Origin: Calonectria ilicicola
Lineage: Eukaryota > Ascomycota > Sordariomycetes > Hypocreales > Nectriaceae
Direction: 5' to 3'
Assembly: GCA_020809705.1 (NCBI GenBank)
Contig: CP085834.1
Coordinates: 3,534,001 to 3,598,000 of the forward strand
DNA length: 64,000 nucleotides
Shown here: piece after piece, positions 44,559-55,792 of the stretch
How positions within the stretch are numbered: the first letter of the stretch is position 1
Layout of the letters: the number at the start of each line of letters is the position of its first letter
Translations under genes and position numbers: made by a program
The notes under the pieces: model-generated
What the model was told of the DNA's origin: nothing
The model's database searches: none
The model's input: the letters and a program-made list of their open reading frames with translations, nothing else

Positions 44559-45302
44559 CATGTCGAGCTTTGAGTCCAGGTCTGCAGAGAGGCGGGAAAG
44601 GGTCTTAGAAAATGAAATAACTTATCAAATGGCTTTATCAGCCGATAAGAACCATGTATCCCCTATTTGATAGAACTATATAAACAACCAGTTTTGACTT
44701 TCAGTCCAATATTGCGGCTGTGTCTTGTTTTTTTTCCCTTGGGGTCTTTGATGAGTGTCTAATTGTTTTCTAATCATGTGGTAACTGCGACTTGCAGGCA
44801 GGATTGTGCTCGGATATTTGTTTCAGACAAATTGCCAGAATAAAAATAGAAAAGAAAATAAGGCGCAGTAGATAGGGCATGGTAGTTGTTGGCCGCGTCT
44901 GTGCAAAAAGCTCGTGACGGCGCGTTTGACCGCTTCAGTTAGGTCCCATCGGAATGTCCGACAGAGTAGCGCTGTTTGGGCTTTGTTTTGCCATCAGGCG
45001 CCGCAATGAAATTTGCTGCCAAAGATCAATCAATGCCTATAAACTAAACAAGCGCTAGCATGAGCCCAGCATTGGATCAAACACGAGAATACGGGCGCAA
45101 TGTCTACTGAGCTTCCCTCCAAAACCTCATCATTTGTGATATCCCACTTACTTGGCCTAGCGCTGAGACCCCGCTACACACTATTTTTGGCTAGTCATCT
45201 CCCCACAAGTTCAGCAGAATTTTCTAGAAAATAAATTTAATCCTTTCTCAGTACCACCTCTACTCAAATCCGAAATACCTACCCAACCAGCGCGCGTGGC
45301 CC
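44559..45302 (+). promoter_or_regulatory. Promoter of regulator A with CGG-N5-CCG
   Basis: TCGGA-ATG-TCCGA, a perfect 5-bp inverted repeat containing CGG-AATGT-CCG, lies at 44949-44961, 343 bp before the regulator's ATG. It could be an autoregulatory site. The rest of the stretch holds no supported gene. Confidence 0.4.
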
Positions 45303-47019
45303 ATGGAGCCATCAGTCAAGAAAAAGTGGACACGTGCCAAAGGCCCCAAGAGCAGAAATGGCTGCATTACCTGGTAAGCACAACCCGTCAGCCCCTGCAC
45401 ACTGTGATTATTTCACTAACCGTAAGCAGCAAGTTTGTTCTCCCCATGAAACCTGTCAGTGGCGTCATCACCCAGCTAATCTGTTTCTCTTCGGCAGAAT
45501 TCGTCATCTGAAATGTGATGAAGGAAAGCCTGTTTGCAGACGGTGTCAAAGAGATGGCCATAAGTGTGACGGCTACCAACCGGTGAACAAGCCAAGCACC
45601 TCAAAGCCCACCATTAGCAAGACGACGGCGCATAACGATATTGCATCTTTTCATCGTGAAACTTTTGGGGTCCAATCATTTGCGGACTCAGGGCTTTCTT
45701 TTGACCCATGCCAGTCACCTTCACAAACACTTCTTTTTCACCATGCCCGAACCGCCATGGCGCAAGATTTCACCACTGCCCTAACCCCGACTGAATTTTG
45801 GCACGTTTACGTCTTTCGCTTGGCCCATAGTGTGAAGCCTATCAAGGCCGCGCTTTGTGCACTTGCGAGTATGCACAAACAGTTTAAGCTACAATCATCA
45901 GGAACTCATCCAAGCTCAGCCGTCGTTTTCACTCTCCAAGAATTTTCTATCAGACAATATAACCAAGCTATAACTCACATCAACTCGTTTACGGCAGTGG
46001 AATCGGCGATGAACCTTGAGATTGTGTTGATATGCTGTGTGATTTTTGTTTGCATCGAAAACATTTCTGGGCGTTATTCCGAGGCTCTTCGACATGTGAA
46101 AGCCGCATACAACCTTTTCCACGCCTATCATAGAGTGAATCGACAACCAAAAAGAAAAGTTCAATTCCCCGCAGCAGGCAAATACTCCGGCTTCTACCAT
46201 GACATAGGGTTGATGCTTGTAAGCCTCGGAGAAGATATCAATGACTATGTTGGCACTTGCGAAATTCCAGACCTGAATTGGCAGCCTCATATCACTCCAG
46301 CCGACGATCCATCGTTGCCTTTCACATCGGCTGCAATGGCAGCAAAGTCTCTCTACGGCCTTTCGACCGAGTTAGGTGCAAATTACGCCATTGCAAAATT
46401 AGATTCGATGCAATTAACAACCCACCCGAGTCAGCAAACTCCTTTTAATCCTTCACCTGGCGCCCTTGAAGTGAAAACAGAAGCTTTCGAATTCGTTTTT
46501 GACGATTGGAGTACCCGATTTCGAGCATACAGATGCCAAATTGACAGAAAGAACATTTCAAAACAGGAACTATATCAAGTTCTAGTTCTGTCGGTAGAAC
46601 AAATTGTAACAGAAGCTTTACTTAAATCCAAATCATGCCAAAGCGATGTATGGGTGGATTATTGTAAGAGAATCATTTATCACTCTGAAGATCTTATCCA
46701 CTCCAATGTCCTTGGCTCTTTACCTACATTTTCCTTTGACGCAAATATGATACCCGCTCTTGCTCTGGTTTGTGTCTCTTGCGCGGACAATAACCTTCAA
46801 AAGAAAGCGCTTCATTTACTACGTTGCATTAAGAGAAGGGAAGGCATTTGGCATAGTCAAGAGGTTGCAGACATTCTCGAAACCTTGAATTACGCCAAAG
46901 AGAATAATTTAATACCTGAGGCAGTAATAAGCCAACCATTACCCCAATTAGCGGTGGCACTCGCATCGCTTTCTTTCTCGGGTCTATGCGTTCCTAAAGG
47001 TATTTATATGTTAACATGA
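45303..47019 (+). CDS. Zn2Cys6 transcription factor, regulator A (with 3-nt micro-exon)
   Basis: 531 aa from exon 1 (45303-45373), micro-exon CAA (45430-45432) and exon 3 (45498-47019). Exon 1 ends NGCIT-TG; adding CAA and then A gives TGC AAA, so the cluster reads CITCKIRHLKCDEGKPVCRRCQRDGHKCDGY with correct C-x2-C-x6-C spacing. Joining exon 1 directly to exon 3 gives TGA, a stop. Introns are 56 nt (GTAAGC...CTAAC...CAG) and 65 nt (GTTTGT...GCTAAT...CAG). The C-terminal region is a fungal-specific regulator domain of the ARCA/Pro1-like style (LTPTEFWHVYVFRLA, ICCVIFVCIENISGRY, LLRCIKRREGIW). It is a paralogue of regulator B at 60994-62720. Likely targets are neighbours such as the lactonase-type gene, by inference. 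Confidence 0.85.
45430..45432 (+). other. 3-nt micro-exon CAA of regulator A
   Basis: Flanked by GCAG on the left and GTTTGT on the right. Completes the second cysteine codon of the zinc cluster (TG+C) and supplies the first two bases of the next Lys codon (AA+A). The paralogue has the same three bases at the same place. Inferred from frame and motif; no transcript evidence available. Confidence 0.72.
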
Positions 47020-48405
47020 ATTGCTTAAACAAATAGAAAGTTATTCAGCTCCAAGATTGGTAGCGGTCATATGCATATCACGGCAAGAGGTCGAAGTAAT
47101 CATATCCGATATCGGATACGGCATTTCCTATGCCATCCTAAATCGGTCTGAATTGGATGTCACTGCACTTTTTGGGCCCTGAGTGCCAGTGGACATAATC
47201 CGTTGGAGAACCGAGCCTCCACCGCGGGTGGCCATTTCAGCCACTTGTTTCTACAACAGTCGTTTTAAATTCAATCCACTGTATTTGGGCATCAAGTAAT
47301 TTACTCTGTCCGAATAGTGGTAGAACGCGTCATAGTTAAAGTGCAAAAGACTAGACTCCAAACTCTTCGACTTTTGCTCTGTTCTTTTTATTGTTTAGCA
47401 TGACGAGCTAGCCATACCATAACAGCTCACCTTATTATTTCTTTTAGTTGCATGGGTCAAACTCCTAGAGTACACCGGTCTTATAAACGGAACCATCTCG
47501 GATGACACGGCATATGACTTGCCGTTTTGACTTGAGAGCTCACCAACAAATGGACATTGCTTGACCTGCTAAAATAATCCATGTACATACCGTTGTGTTC
47601 AAAAGACCCATCTTGTACCATGGTCTCCCTCTCTAGTTTCGTGTGGAATTACGTACCAAGATCCCATCTAGTTGCGGAGAAGCTACTGTGTCGCTCGTCA
47701 GTTTGAGAACTCTCAGAACTCCGAACCCCACTCAAACTCCGCCGCTAGTTTAGTTGGTTATTAGGTGAGGCCCACTCCGGAAAGTGTTTTGATTCAGACT
47801 TTTACAAGGTCCCCTGTTTATCGTATCCAACACGATAAAACATTCATCTAGGGATCGGGTGGCCAACCGCTAACGGGCCTGTACGGCGGGCTCGGCTTTG
47901 ACATTCGCCCCAACACTAGCTAGCCCTAAAGTTCAATCATAGTTCCTTAAATCTCCGTTTGTGGAGGCAATGAAGATACTGCTGTGGTGTCCAGAGTGCA
48001 TGCCAGAACTGTGTGAGCCGACCAGATATGTGACATTCATTAAGTACGTACATATTTTATGTCTATTATCCTAATAAACAAATATAAATAAATTGGGGCG
48101 GTGGAGCCATTCTGACGACGGTCCCGTCTTATACTACAGCGTCAAAGTCTAACCAGAGCAACTTCAACATTGCACAATAGTTAGATCGTTAAAATCATTG
48201 TTGAACTATCGCTCCGGTATCTGATGTGATAAAGAAGTATACGCAGCATAACCGCGAGCCGCAGTGCAAAAGTTAAAAAATGAAATAGCAGGGAAGATAA
48301 ACAACCCCATACAAATTATATTAAAAAATAACAAAACTCGCAAAGTGCATTGCTGCATCCTTACGGCGAATGTAATAATGAACACTATCCGGTGATCCTA
48401 GCCGC
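47020..48405. other. Intergenic, 1.4 kb between convergent genes
   Basis: Between the 3' ends of regulator A and the tannase-family gene. A perfect 16-bp palindrome at 47103-47118 (TATCCGATATCGGATA) contains CCG-N4-CGG. A stretch near 48040-48100 and 48230-48360 is AT-rich. No gene seen. Confidence 0.4.
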
Positions 48406-50040
48406 TTACTGGATGCAAGACCAACATGTAGTTGAGTTCTGATTGTCACAGGAAACATCAAACAGAGGTCTCTGAGGAAAAGGGCAGAGAATTTGTTGCT
48501 GAGTCGTGTTATCCGGCCTTGTTATGACAACAGGCGACGAGTGCGGCTCTGTTCCGTTCTCAACCCACTTTTGGAGTTGAGAGAATAGTGCCTCGGGTTG
48601 GCCCCCATTTCCTCCCCAGCAATGCTCGAGGCCTGGCACGCGGTAATACTTAAAAAAAGAAGTAGTGTTGTCAACAAAACCAGACACTTTCTTATAATAT
48701 TCAAGAGTTCCGCCGGGAGAAATGCTTTGATCAGCCTGCGAGTTGTTAGTTTCGCGTTAAGCATTAGGACACGTTTCCTTACCAAGCCATGATAGGTGAT
48801 CAATTTGCCTCCAGCATCTTTAAAATCTCGCAAATCGATTTCATCGGTTTCCATATTAGATGCAAAGATCTGCTTTAGCCCACGATAAATTGTGTCGAAG
48901 TCTCGATTGGTCACATTAGCTATTATGGCTGTAGAATCCTTGCTCACCATCTGATAGGCGAAAGGGACTGCACCCTGGTTCGCACTGATGCAAACATCAC
49001 CTGTACAGCTAGTTGGCGCGATCGTTGGGAGATGGCTACCAATTTCGTAACCAGGATACATCAAGTCCCCGTTTGAAAAACGAGGACCACTCCATGCAGC
49101 GTTGGCGACGGCAGCAGCAGCATGACTGATATTGTGAGATAAGCCTGTGGTTGAGCATTTGAAAGACTTGCCAACCTGCTCAAAAGGATCAAAGGAATCT
49201 CTACAGGCCTCAGGATCCCCAATGAGACCGTCTTCAACACCATCTAATCCGTCACAATGAGAGATAGCCAGTGAGGTTAGCTCGTCCAATTCGCAATCGC
49301 GGGGGAATTGCTTAGTAGATTCCATGTAAAAAGTAGGCCAAACACTGTTCAGATAGAATTCAACCCAGTTGATGGCTGGTGCAGCTGCAATAATCCCGTC
49401 ATATGCTTGAGGGTATTGCTGCGCAAGCTTAAGGCCTTGACGACCGCCTTGCGAACAGCTATTCCAGTACGAGAATGATGGACCCTGGCCGTAAAAGTCT
49501 TTCATGAGCTGCTTTGCAATTTTAGCCTATATAACCGATCATTAGCACAAATACCGTAAAGCTTGTTGTGTGTTTCACCTCATCATCCAAAGACACTTGA
49601 CCAAAGTTCTGGAGGGCGTTTGTATCTAGATTTCCAGGGCTTTTTAAAAGCCAATCTAGAGGACTTTGAGTTTGAGGAATGCCGGCATCTGTCGTGACGC
49701 TTGCGAAACCATTCGCAACGGCGTTGAGCATCCCTCCATAGGTCAATATGAATCGGCCTGGTGTCCAGCCAGAGCCACCAAGAGACTGGAGCCTACCGTT
49801 AAAATGTCTCTCCTCTGGTAGCCACGCCTCAACATTGATCGTGTCGTTCTGGTCCGAGTGGGTGTAAGTGACAGTGACATTGCAAAATGTAAGATTTTGG
49901 ACATTCAGAGCTGGCTGCGAATACGTCCAGCCTTTCGGGACATTGAAGCTATAGTCCTTGACAAGGTTTGCTTCGATGTGCAGAAATTCTGCTCCGAGCA
50001 GCGACGGTGTTGGAAAGGTCGAGGCAATGCATCTACTCAT
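48406..50040 (-). CDS. Tannase / feruloyl esterase family protein, 5' end unclear
   Basis: Serine esterase of the tannase/feruloyl esterase family. Exons 50040-49579, 49526-48783 and 48735-48406 give 511 aa from the first in-frame ATG. The CS-D-HC catalytic arrangement is visible: NSCSQGGRQG (nucleophile region), HGLADQS (Asp) and GLEHCWGG (His-Cys). Many N-glycosylation sequons suggest a secreted protein. The frame continues upstream to 50157 with a signal-peptide-like run (SSIFYVLFFLISRVEG) but no ATG before a TAG at about 50172. Either a 5' exon with the start is missing from my model, or the start codon has been lost. Substrate (feruloyl, tannic or other aryl esters) is unknown. Confidence 0.8.
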
Positions 50041-51080
50041 GTTTGTTGGTAACAATGTCTTGATGTTCGGGAAATATGAGAGTTGAGGGACGGAATGGTT
50101 AAATCCTTCGACTCTACTTATAAGAAAAAACAGTACATAAAATATTGATGACAACAAGACGGCACTATTCTATCACACATGGAAATGAAGGTGGGGAGGT
50201 GGGTAAATAGAACAAACGTAGGAGAAGCTATTCTGGGCTTAAAAACTCAAGATACTGGGAATAAAACTACTTCGAAGAAGATGTTGCGGGGCTCCAAACC
50301 TTGGAAAGCGATATCTAATCCACATCTCTTCGCTTAGCTCAGAGAACAAGCCATGGCCTGAGCAATGCGCGAGCTTGAACTGAGCCCATCACTGCCATTC
50401 AGGATCACACGACCGAAATCACATTGGTGCGTGTATGAGAAAACTCGACAAATGAATGCCTTCATAAAATTTTACTCCATCAACTCGACAGGGTTCTTAC
50501 GATCCGTCCAATCAGAAGCTATATCGATTAAAATAACATGGGTGCTTGACAGAATCGACGCCAATTTGCCCCCAATGATCGGCCAAGCCGGTGGCCAATA
50601 GAAGGCCAAAGCTAAGCCCCGTATTAGATACGAAAAATCTCCATGCACGCACCGTCGACAGGAAGATTTTGCCGAGGCTAGCAATGACAACTCGATCCAC
50701 CCAGACATAATTTCAGTCCACGTTTGTAGGGATAGAAGCCAAGGGTGCTGAAGATGCAGGGTAAGACCGACTGCAAGAATGCTGAGAACAGCCAATTCAA
50801 TTCCCTGTTTACGGGAGTCAAGCTAATAATAATCCAAATATCACCTCTCTAGGATGTTGTTACAGGGTGAAGTGGATCATCGTATGGAATAAGTTCGACT
50901 GGTACTAACAGAAATCGTTTACTTTCAGGAAAATACCTATATATATGACTGGACATCAGCCACCTTGTTGTCTTCATCATCGTTGGCGCCATTCATTCTC
51001 ATCCCGTTCAGCCGCATCTTTCTTTTAGATTTCCGTTTATTTTCTTGTCGCTCCTTAATAACGAGAGTACCAATAGCATC
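50041..51080. other. Intergenic, divergent promoter region
   Basis: Between the tannase-family gene (minus) and PLAC8 gene (plus). A pyrimidine-rich tract on the minus strand near 50170-50215 ending in AG could be an acceptor for an unseen 5' exon of the esterase. TATATATA near 50938 lies about 140 bp before the PLAC8 start. No separate gene called. Confidence 0.4.
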
Positions 51081-51604
51081 ATGTCACCTAACACCGAATG
51101 GCAGAACTCGCTGTGCGACTGCTCTCCTTGCGATTCTTGTTTACTCAGCAGCTTTTTGCCATGCATTCGTCAGTCGTTCACCCAAACACTGACTTGAATT
51201 ACGTGACTAACAACTCATGATATAGTTTTCGGGCGCACGTCTCACCGTTTGCAAAATCCTTCTTCTACAGAGGTCGAGGCTGTTAATTCTGACTGCATGA
51301 TATTCTGTGGCCTCCAATCATTTGCTGGTTTCTCATGGGTGTATGTTTCCTTCATCTGATGAGTCTTTTCTCGTAATTGTCCATACTAATATATTCTCTG
51401 TTTGATAGCTATAATACGATGAAAAGAGGCGAGATCCGTGAGAAATACGGCATCGAAGGAAGTGGCATGAGTGACTGCTGCACTTCGTTTTGGTGCCTCT
51501 GCTGTGCGCTTGTCCAACAGGACAAGGAAGTGAAAGCTCGGCAATCCCAAATGTGCGAAACCAATGGCTACCAACCTATGAAAGATGGTATGCGGATGCC
51601 GTAA
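51081..51604 (+). CDS. PLAC8-family Cys-rich protein
   Basis: 132 aa in three exons (51081-51168, 51226-51340, 51409-51604). Family hallmarks: CDCSPCDSCLLSSFLPCILFGRTSHRL at the N-terminus, a hydrophobic FCGLQSFAGFSWVYNTMKRGEIREKYGIEGS segment, and DCCTSFWCLCCALVQQDKEVKAR at the C-terminus. PLAC8 proteins sit at the plasma membrane; fungal and plant members affect cation (Cd, Zn, Ca) handling and cell size, the role here is unknown. Both introns have clear GT...CTAA/CTAAT...TAG signals. Starts at MSPNTEWQNSLCDC, the standard form of the family's N-terminus. Confidence 0.88.
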
Positions 51605-52405
51605 GCTATCGCGTTGGGGCAAGCTATGGCATCGTGCTCAGATGAAAGAAAATACTGAGTACGATTCGGCTGTGGCGGAGTTTGTCCATTACGCGATGCG
51701 CATTGAGCAATAGGGAGATGGCTTTTTCGGTCAATTTCTATTTTCCAAAGTAATCCCAAGGCTTACAGACTGCCCAATAGTAAATCTTTTTGTGATCACG
51801 GTTGCAATTGCTGCCTGGTCAAAGTTTTGGTGGCTTTTTGGAGAGGAGAAGGCTAGAGACACAGATTGTAATAGTTTCAGAATACAAAATTAGAGACCGG
51901 GATTTAGATAATAATTAAAATGGATGGTTTTATTGTTGTCGCTTATAGCAAATAAATTTAGAAGTAACATATCTATGACCGGTGAACTCTGATGAGTTAC
52001 ATCTTGGTAAAGTAAGGCTTTTATTTTAGTACTTTCATTTTCTGTCGGGTTCTTGTGGCCAGTGTTAAGAAATACTTGTGTTCGTGACATTATTCATGAC
52101 CTTGGTCATGAGATAGAGGGTGACATAAAGCCAAGTTTATACTTTGATCGATCTCAGTAAATTGCGATTGGTGATCTCTTTGGCATGTTGTATTTGGTTC
52201 CTAAGACATAAATCCATTCAAGCTATTCTAATTACCTAGTGGAGTAAAGTACAACTTTGCCGGCGTGCATGGTGGAGGGAATTCTTGCTTAGTCATATTC
52301 CGTCTCCTTTGATGTGGTCATCTAAGATAACTAAGCATTTGACTAGGCACGTTGGCTGTCTCGAAAAGTTGAAGAGACGACCCCGCATGGCATGAGGCAT
52401 CCATT
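51605..52405. other. Intergenic containing repeat copy A
   Basis: Between the 3' ends of the PLAC8 and SDR genes. It contains a diverged repeat (51920-52090) shared with 54710-54880. No complete gene seen. Confidence 0.4.
51920..52090 (-). repeat. Dispersed repeat, copy A, with conserved reading frame
   Basis: Aligns with 54710-54880 in the same orientation at roughly 65-75 percent by eye, with shared blocks such as CATATCTATGA and AAGAAATACT. On the minus strand both copies keep one frame open over ~57 codons: here VIDMLLLNLFAISDNNKTIH, there LIDMLLLNVLAIIDNKKTIH. Several differences are synonymous. It may be a fragment of a duplicated gene or element; the family is not recognised. Confidence 0.65.
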
Positions 52406-53236
52406 TTAGCCGAGTGCTGCCATGACCAGTTTGTTACCTCCATTGGCACTAATGGCAGCGCCGTTGACCCATCGACCCTCTTCACTAGAGAGAAATCCAA
52501 CAACATAGGCAATGTCATCTGGAACACCAATTCTGTCCGCAGCGGTCGTGTCTCGAATCTGCCCATCGAGAAATCCATCAGGCATCAAGTGTTGGGTGGC
52601 CTTGATGGTGTCAGTGGCTGTCAAGCCGACGATGACACTGTTAAACGTAGCGCTCTTTTCTTTTGCAAATTTATCGGCAAGCGAGCGTGTGTAGCTTTGA
52701 AGAGTACTCTTGCTAGCACCATATGCAATGGCAGGATCAGAGTTGCCTAGATAAGCGAGGACACTCGAAATGTTGATAACACGGCCTCCATACGCTGGAA
52801 GATGCGGTAGAAGCGCAGTAGTCAAAGAGACAGGAGCATAGACATTGGCTTGCATGATTTCGAGAAAGATTGGCAAAGTTGTGAGCTCGACAGGCAACGC
52901 TTTTGATGAATCATTGAGGATGGCGTTGTTGACAAGAATATCAATGACCTTGACATCGAGTCCTTTCAGTACTTGGGACAAGGTATTTGAGGCGAAGTCG
53001 GTGTCGAGGGCATTCGCTTGCACAGCGACGGCCTGTTCCACTCCAAGAGCACGGCACTGGTCAAGAGTTGCCTCGGCTGCTTTGAGGTCGGTGGCATACG
53101 TGATGGCCAATTTGCTAAGACCCTTGCGTGCCAAATGAATGGCAATGGCCTGTCCGATGCCACGAGAAGCTCCGGTAACAATGGCTGTCTTGCCAGACAG
53201 GGACCAAGGGGCAGTGGAAGCAGCTGCTACAGACAT
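52406..53236 (-). CDS. Classical short-chain dehydrogenase/reductase
   Basis: 276 aa, intronless NAD(P)-dependent SDR. Cofactor motif TGASRGIGQ (~20-28), NNA at the end of beta-4, catalytic Ser in INISSVLAY, Tyr/Lys in YGASKS, and the C-terminal WVNGAAISANGG. The sequence resembles fungal SDRs of the 3-oxoacyl-ACP-reductase-like and versicolorin-reductase-like groups; the substrate is unknown. Starts at the ATG MSVAAAST. It stands alone, with a large gene-poor spacer upstream. Confidence 0.9.
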   Translation of the reverse strand: MSVAAASTAPWSLSGKTAIVTGASRGIGQAIAIHLARKGLSKLAITYATDLKAAEATLDQCRALGVEQAVAVQANALDTDFASNTLSQVLKGLDVKVIDILVNNAILNDSSKALPVELTTLPIFLEIMQANVYAPVSLTTALLPHLPAYGGRVINISSVLAYLGNSDPAIAYGASKSTLQSYTRSLADKFAKEKSATFNSVIVGLTATDTIKATQHLMPDGFLDGQIRDTTAADRIGVPDDIAYVVGFLSSEEGRWVNGAAISANGGNKLVMAALG

Positions 53237-54709
53237 TTTGGAATAGATTTAAGTGGGTGGTGACTTTGCAAGATGAGGTAGTAGTCGTGGTGAATGATGA
53301 TGAGTGATGAACAGACTTTCTGAGGAACCACCTTGGTTGCTTTATACTTCGGCTGTTTTGGCGAGTTGAATACAATGAGCCAGATTTCTAGTAGTATATT
53401 GGAAGGTCACAACTCCGCTAGCCGAAGCACTCATCCCCAAGTTGGGCGGAGCGGACAAGGGGCGGAGGAAGAGAGGTCAACCGAAAAATGTGGAGTAGGA
53501 GTTGAAGGCTTTTTCGATGCGCCCGTGATTGATGATCTTCCTTGCTTTGGTCTATAACATACGTACTCCTTCATACGTCGCACATCTGACCAGTTCATGA
53601 TCACCTCATAATCGGATTGAGTAAATACTTCAAGTCTGCCAGTGTATTGAGAATTGTGAGATGAATGCAACAGCTGATACTCATGTACGGTAAAGACATA
53701 ACTGCCGCACTTATCATGAGGAATAATGAACGTTTGTTAGAATTACACCGCGTGTGTAGCTAGAATGTGTGAGGCTAGTGTAGCTGCCATAATCCTTTTG
53801 GGCCAATAGTCTGAGTTATTGAGACGGGCATCCCCGTTTTTTAGTCGGGCTCAAAGCTTGTTGTTCTAGGGCTGGTTTCATCGGTATACGAAATTCTAAC
53901 CTGTGAGTTAGCTTATTGCCCAATACTTGCATTAAGTTCACCAAAAACTCCGCTAGCGTTCTCCGCACTTGGACCCACTGGTGCTATATTAATTCTGCAG
54001 CCTCAGAACAAAAACGGAGATAACGGGCCAGGACATAGGCCAACATCCGAAAGTACTGAAATTCAAGGCACGGTCATCTAAGTATCACATTTATACTTGG
54101 CTGTAATGGGTAAAATACCAGGTTGAATTCTTCAGTGAAAATCCGCTTCTTTTATCTGCAGATTCAGATACCTCTTTGGCCGCATTTCTAGATTTTCAAA
54201 CACCTGCTTGACTTGAAGGCATTCAGACTTCTGCGTTCCCTTGGAACCGCTGTTATGACTGCTGTTGTGTGGGCCCGTTCGTTGAAGAAGACCCAACCGC
54301 GCTCTAACGTTGGTTGTGTCAAAACCTTCATCGTTACGTGACTCATCCAACCGAAAGTTTACTATTCAGGAGGGTCGATCAGAGGTTGTGGTAAGGTCAC
54401 AAGTGCAGCCTGTGCATTTACTTTTGGTCAGGTAAAAACTCTTCAATTGTCTAGTTATTTCCTAAGGCTAGGGTACTTCGGCCTTGTAGTGCACCTGCAT
54501 TAATAAAAAAAAAAAACTCAATCTACTACTATTATAACTTTAAAGCTCTCTTTAGTAAAGCTCACAATTTACCTAATATTATGTCTTAGTTGTGTTATCA
54601 CACGTCCCCCTAGTGTGTTGATCTGGGTGGGTTGCTTGTGTGTGTGTGTGGCTTGCAGAGGTGCCGTCTCCTCATATCCATCACAATACTAGCTTTCCCT
54701 GGCAGGGAA

Positions 54710-54880
54710 TGAATGGTTTTCTTATTGTCGATTATCGCGAGTACATTTAAAAGTAGCATATCTATGAGTGGCAAGCCATGATAAGTCACATCATATTCTA
54801 AGCTAGGAATTCCATTTTTATTATTTCCATGTTCTGTCAAGTTCATTTTCCTGATATCAAGAAATACTAGTGTTTGTATA
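54710..54880 (-). repeat. Dispersed repeat, copy B, with conserved reading frame
   Basis: Second copy of the repeat at 51920-52090, same orientation, 2.8 kb away. The open frame on the minus strand continues upstream as TLVFLDIRKMNLTEHG where copy A reads TQVFLNTGHKNPTENE. It abuts the AT-rich island on its right. Confidence 0.65.
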
Positions 54881-55080
54881 TATAAATGACAGTCCTCTCC
54901 TTTAAGAAGTATTAATTAGTTTATATATATAGGTAATTTTATTTAATTCTTAGTTTATTATTAATATAAAAACTTTAGATTAATATTTTAATTTTAATTA
55001 TCTATTTGTAAAATATATAAATTAATAGAAGGAAGCTAAGGTGAAGGATAAGTTACAGATTATGTTAGTGTAGATAATTA
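54881..55080. other. AT-rich island
   Basis: About 200 bp almost wholly A/T with many TA steps (runs such as TTTATATATATA). This is the composition produced by repeat-induced point mutation of an old element in ascomycetes. No element can be identified. Confidence 0.5.
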
Positions 55081-55792
55081 AAATGCTTTATGGGCAAGGA
55101 ATCGGATCTTTACCATAAGAAAAATTGGTTCTGAATGAGAATCACAATGCTTGGCGCCTATCTCTTTCCTACCTGCAAACCGTTTGGTCCAGGAATTAAA
55201 GGGCGGAAGAGCCAATCTCCTCAAAAGCCGGCGTTGGACAAGACGTGAAAGATCCTGCATGCTCATTCTCAAAATGACATCTGGACAGAGTCCTGATCCA
55301 TTATGTAGTAAGAAGAATTTAACAAGCTGTTGACCGCATCAAGTAAGTCTGAACTGCCATCACTTTTAGTGTCTCACAACTGTATTAGCTGGAATAGAAT
55401 TGAATTAATGATATTAGACAATACATATATATAAGCAACTCTCCCTCTTCAATATCACAGGTGGGGGGAAGTATCTACCAAAATGCTGGCGGGCTGAACG
55501 TCACTCAAGAGAGTATATATACCATCTTTTGCGGTGCTGAAAAATATCTCCAATCAATAACAGCGACCAAATCGTAATTGGGATTTCGTTTTCTTTGATG
55601 TAACAAATTAAAATACGAACGGAGAAAACCAACGCATGTTAATAATATTCGCATTTTAATAATTATTAGGCTAAGTCTATCGCCAACTCCCATTTATTAA
55701 CGCTCACACCATGTATAGAGTCATTAAATCGAGTCCATCCAGCAACGTACGAAAAGGCTAGACGCCCCCCCATCATGATTTCCCAACACCTT

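Larger units (their letters stand above)
53237..55792. other. Intergenic, 2.6 kb gene-poor spacer
   Basis: No supported gene. It contains a (GT)7 microsatellite at 54637-54650, repeat copy B (54710-54880) and an AT-island (about 54881-55080). A plausible promoter of the SDR lies on its left. It has the look of decayed repetitive DNA. Confidence 0.45.

Noticed and set aside
45374..45497. Single 124-nt intron in regulator A joining exon 1 directly to exon 3
   Set aside because: TG + A gives TGA in the middle of the zinc cluster; the paralogue has the same problem and the same CAA solution.
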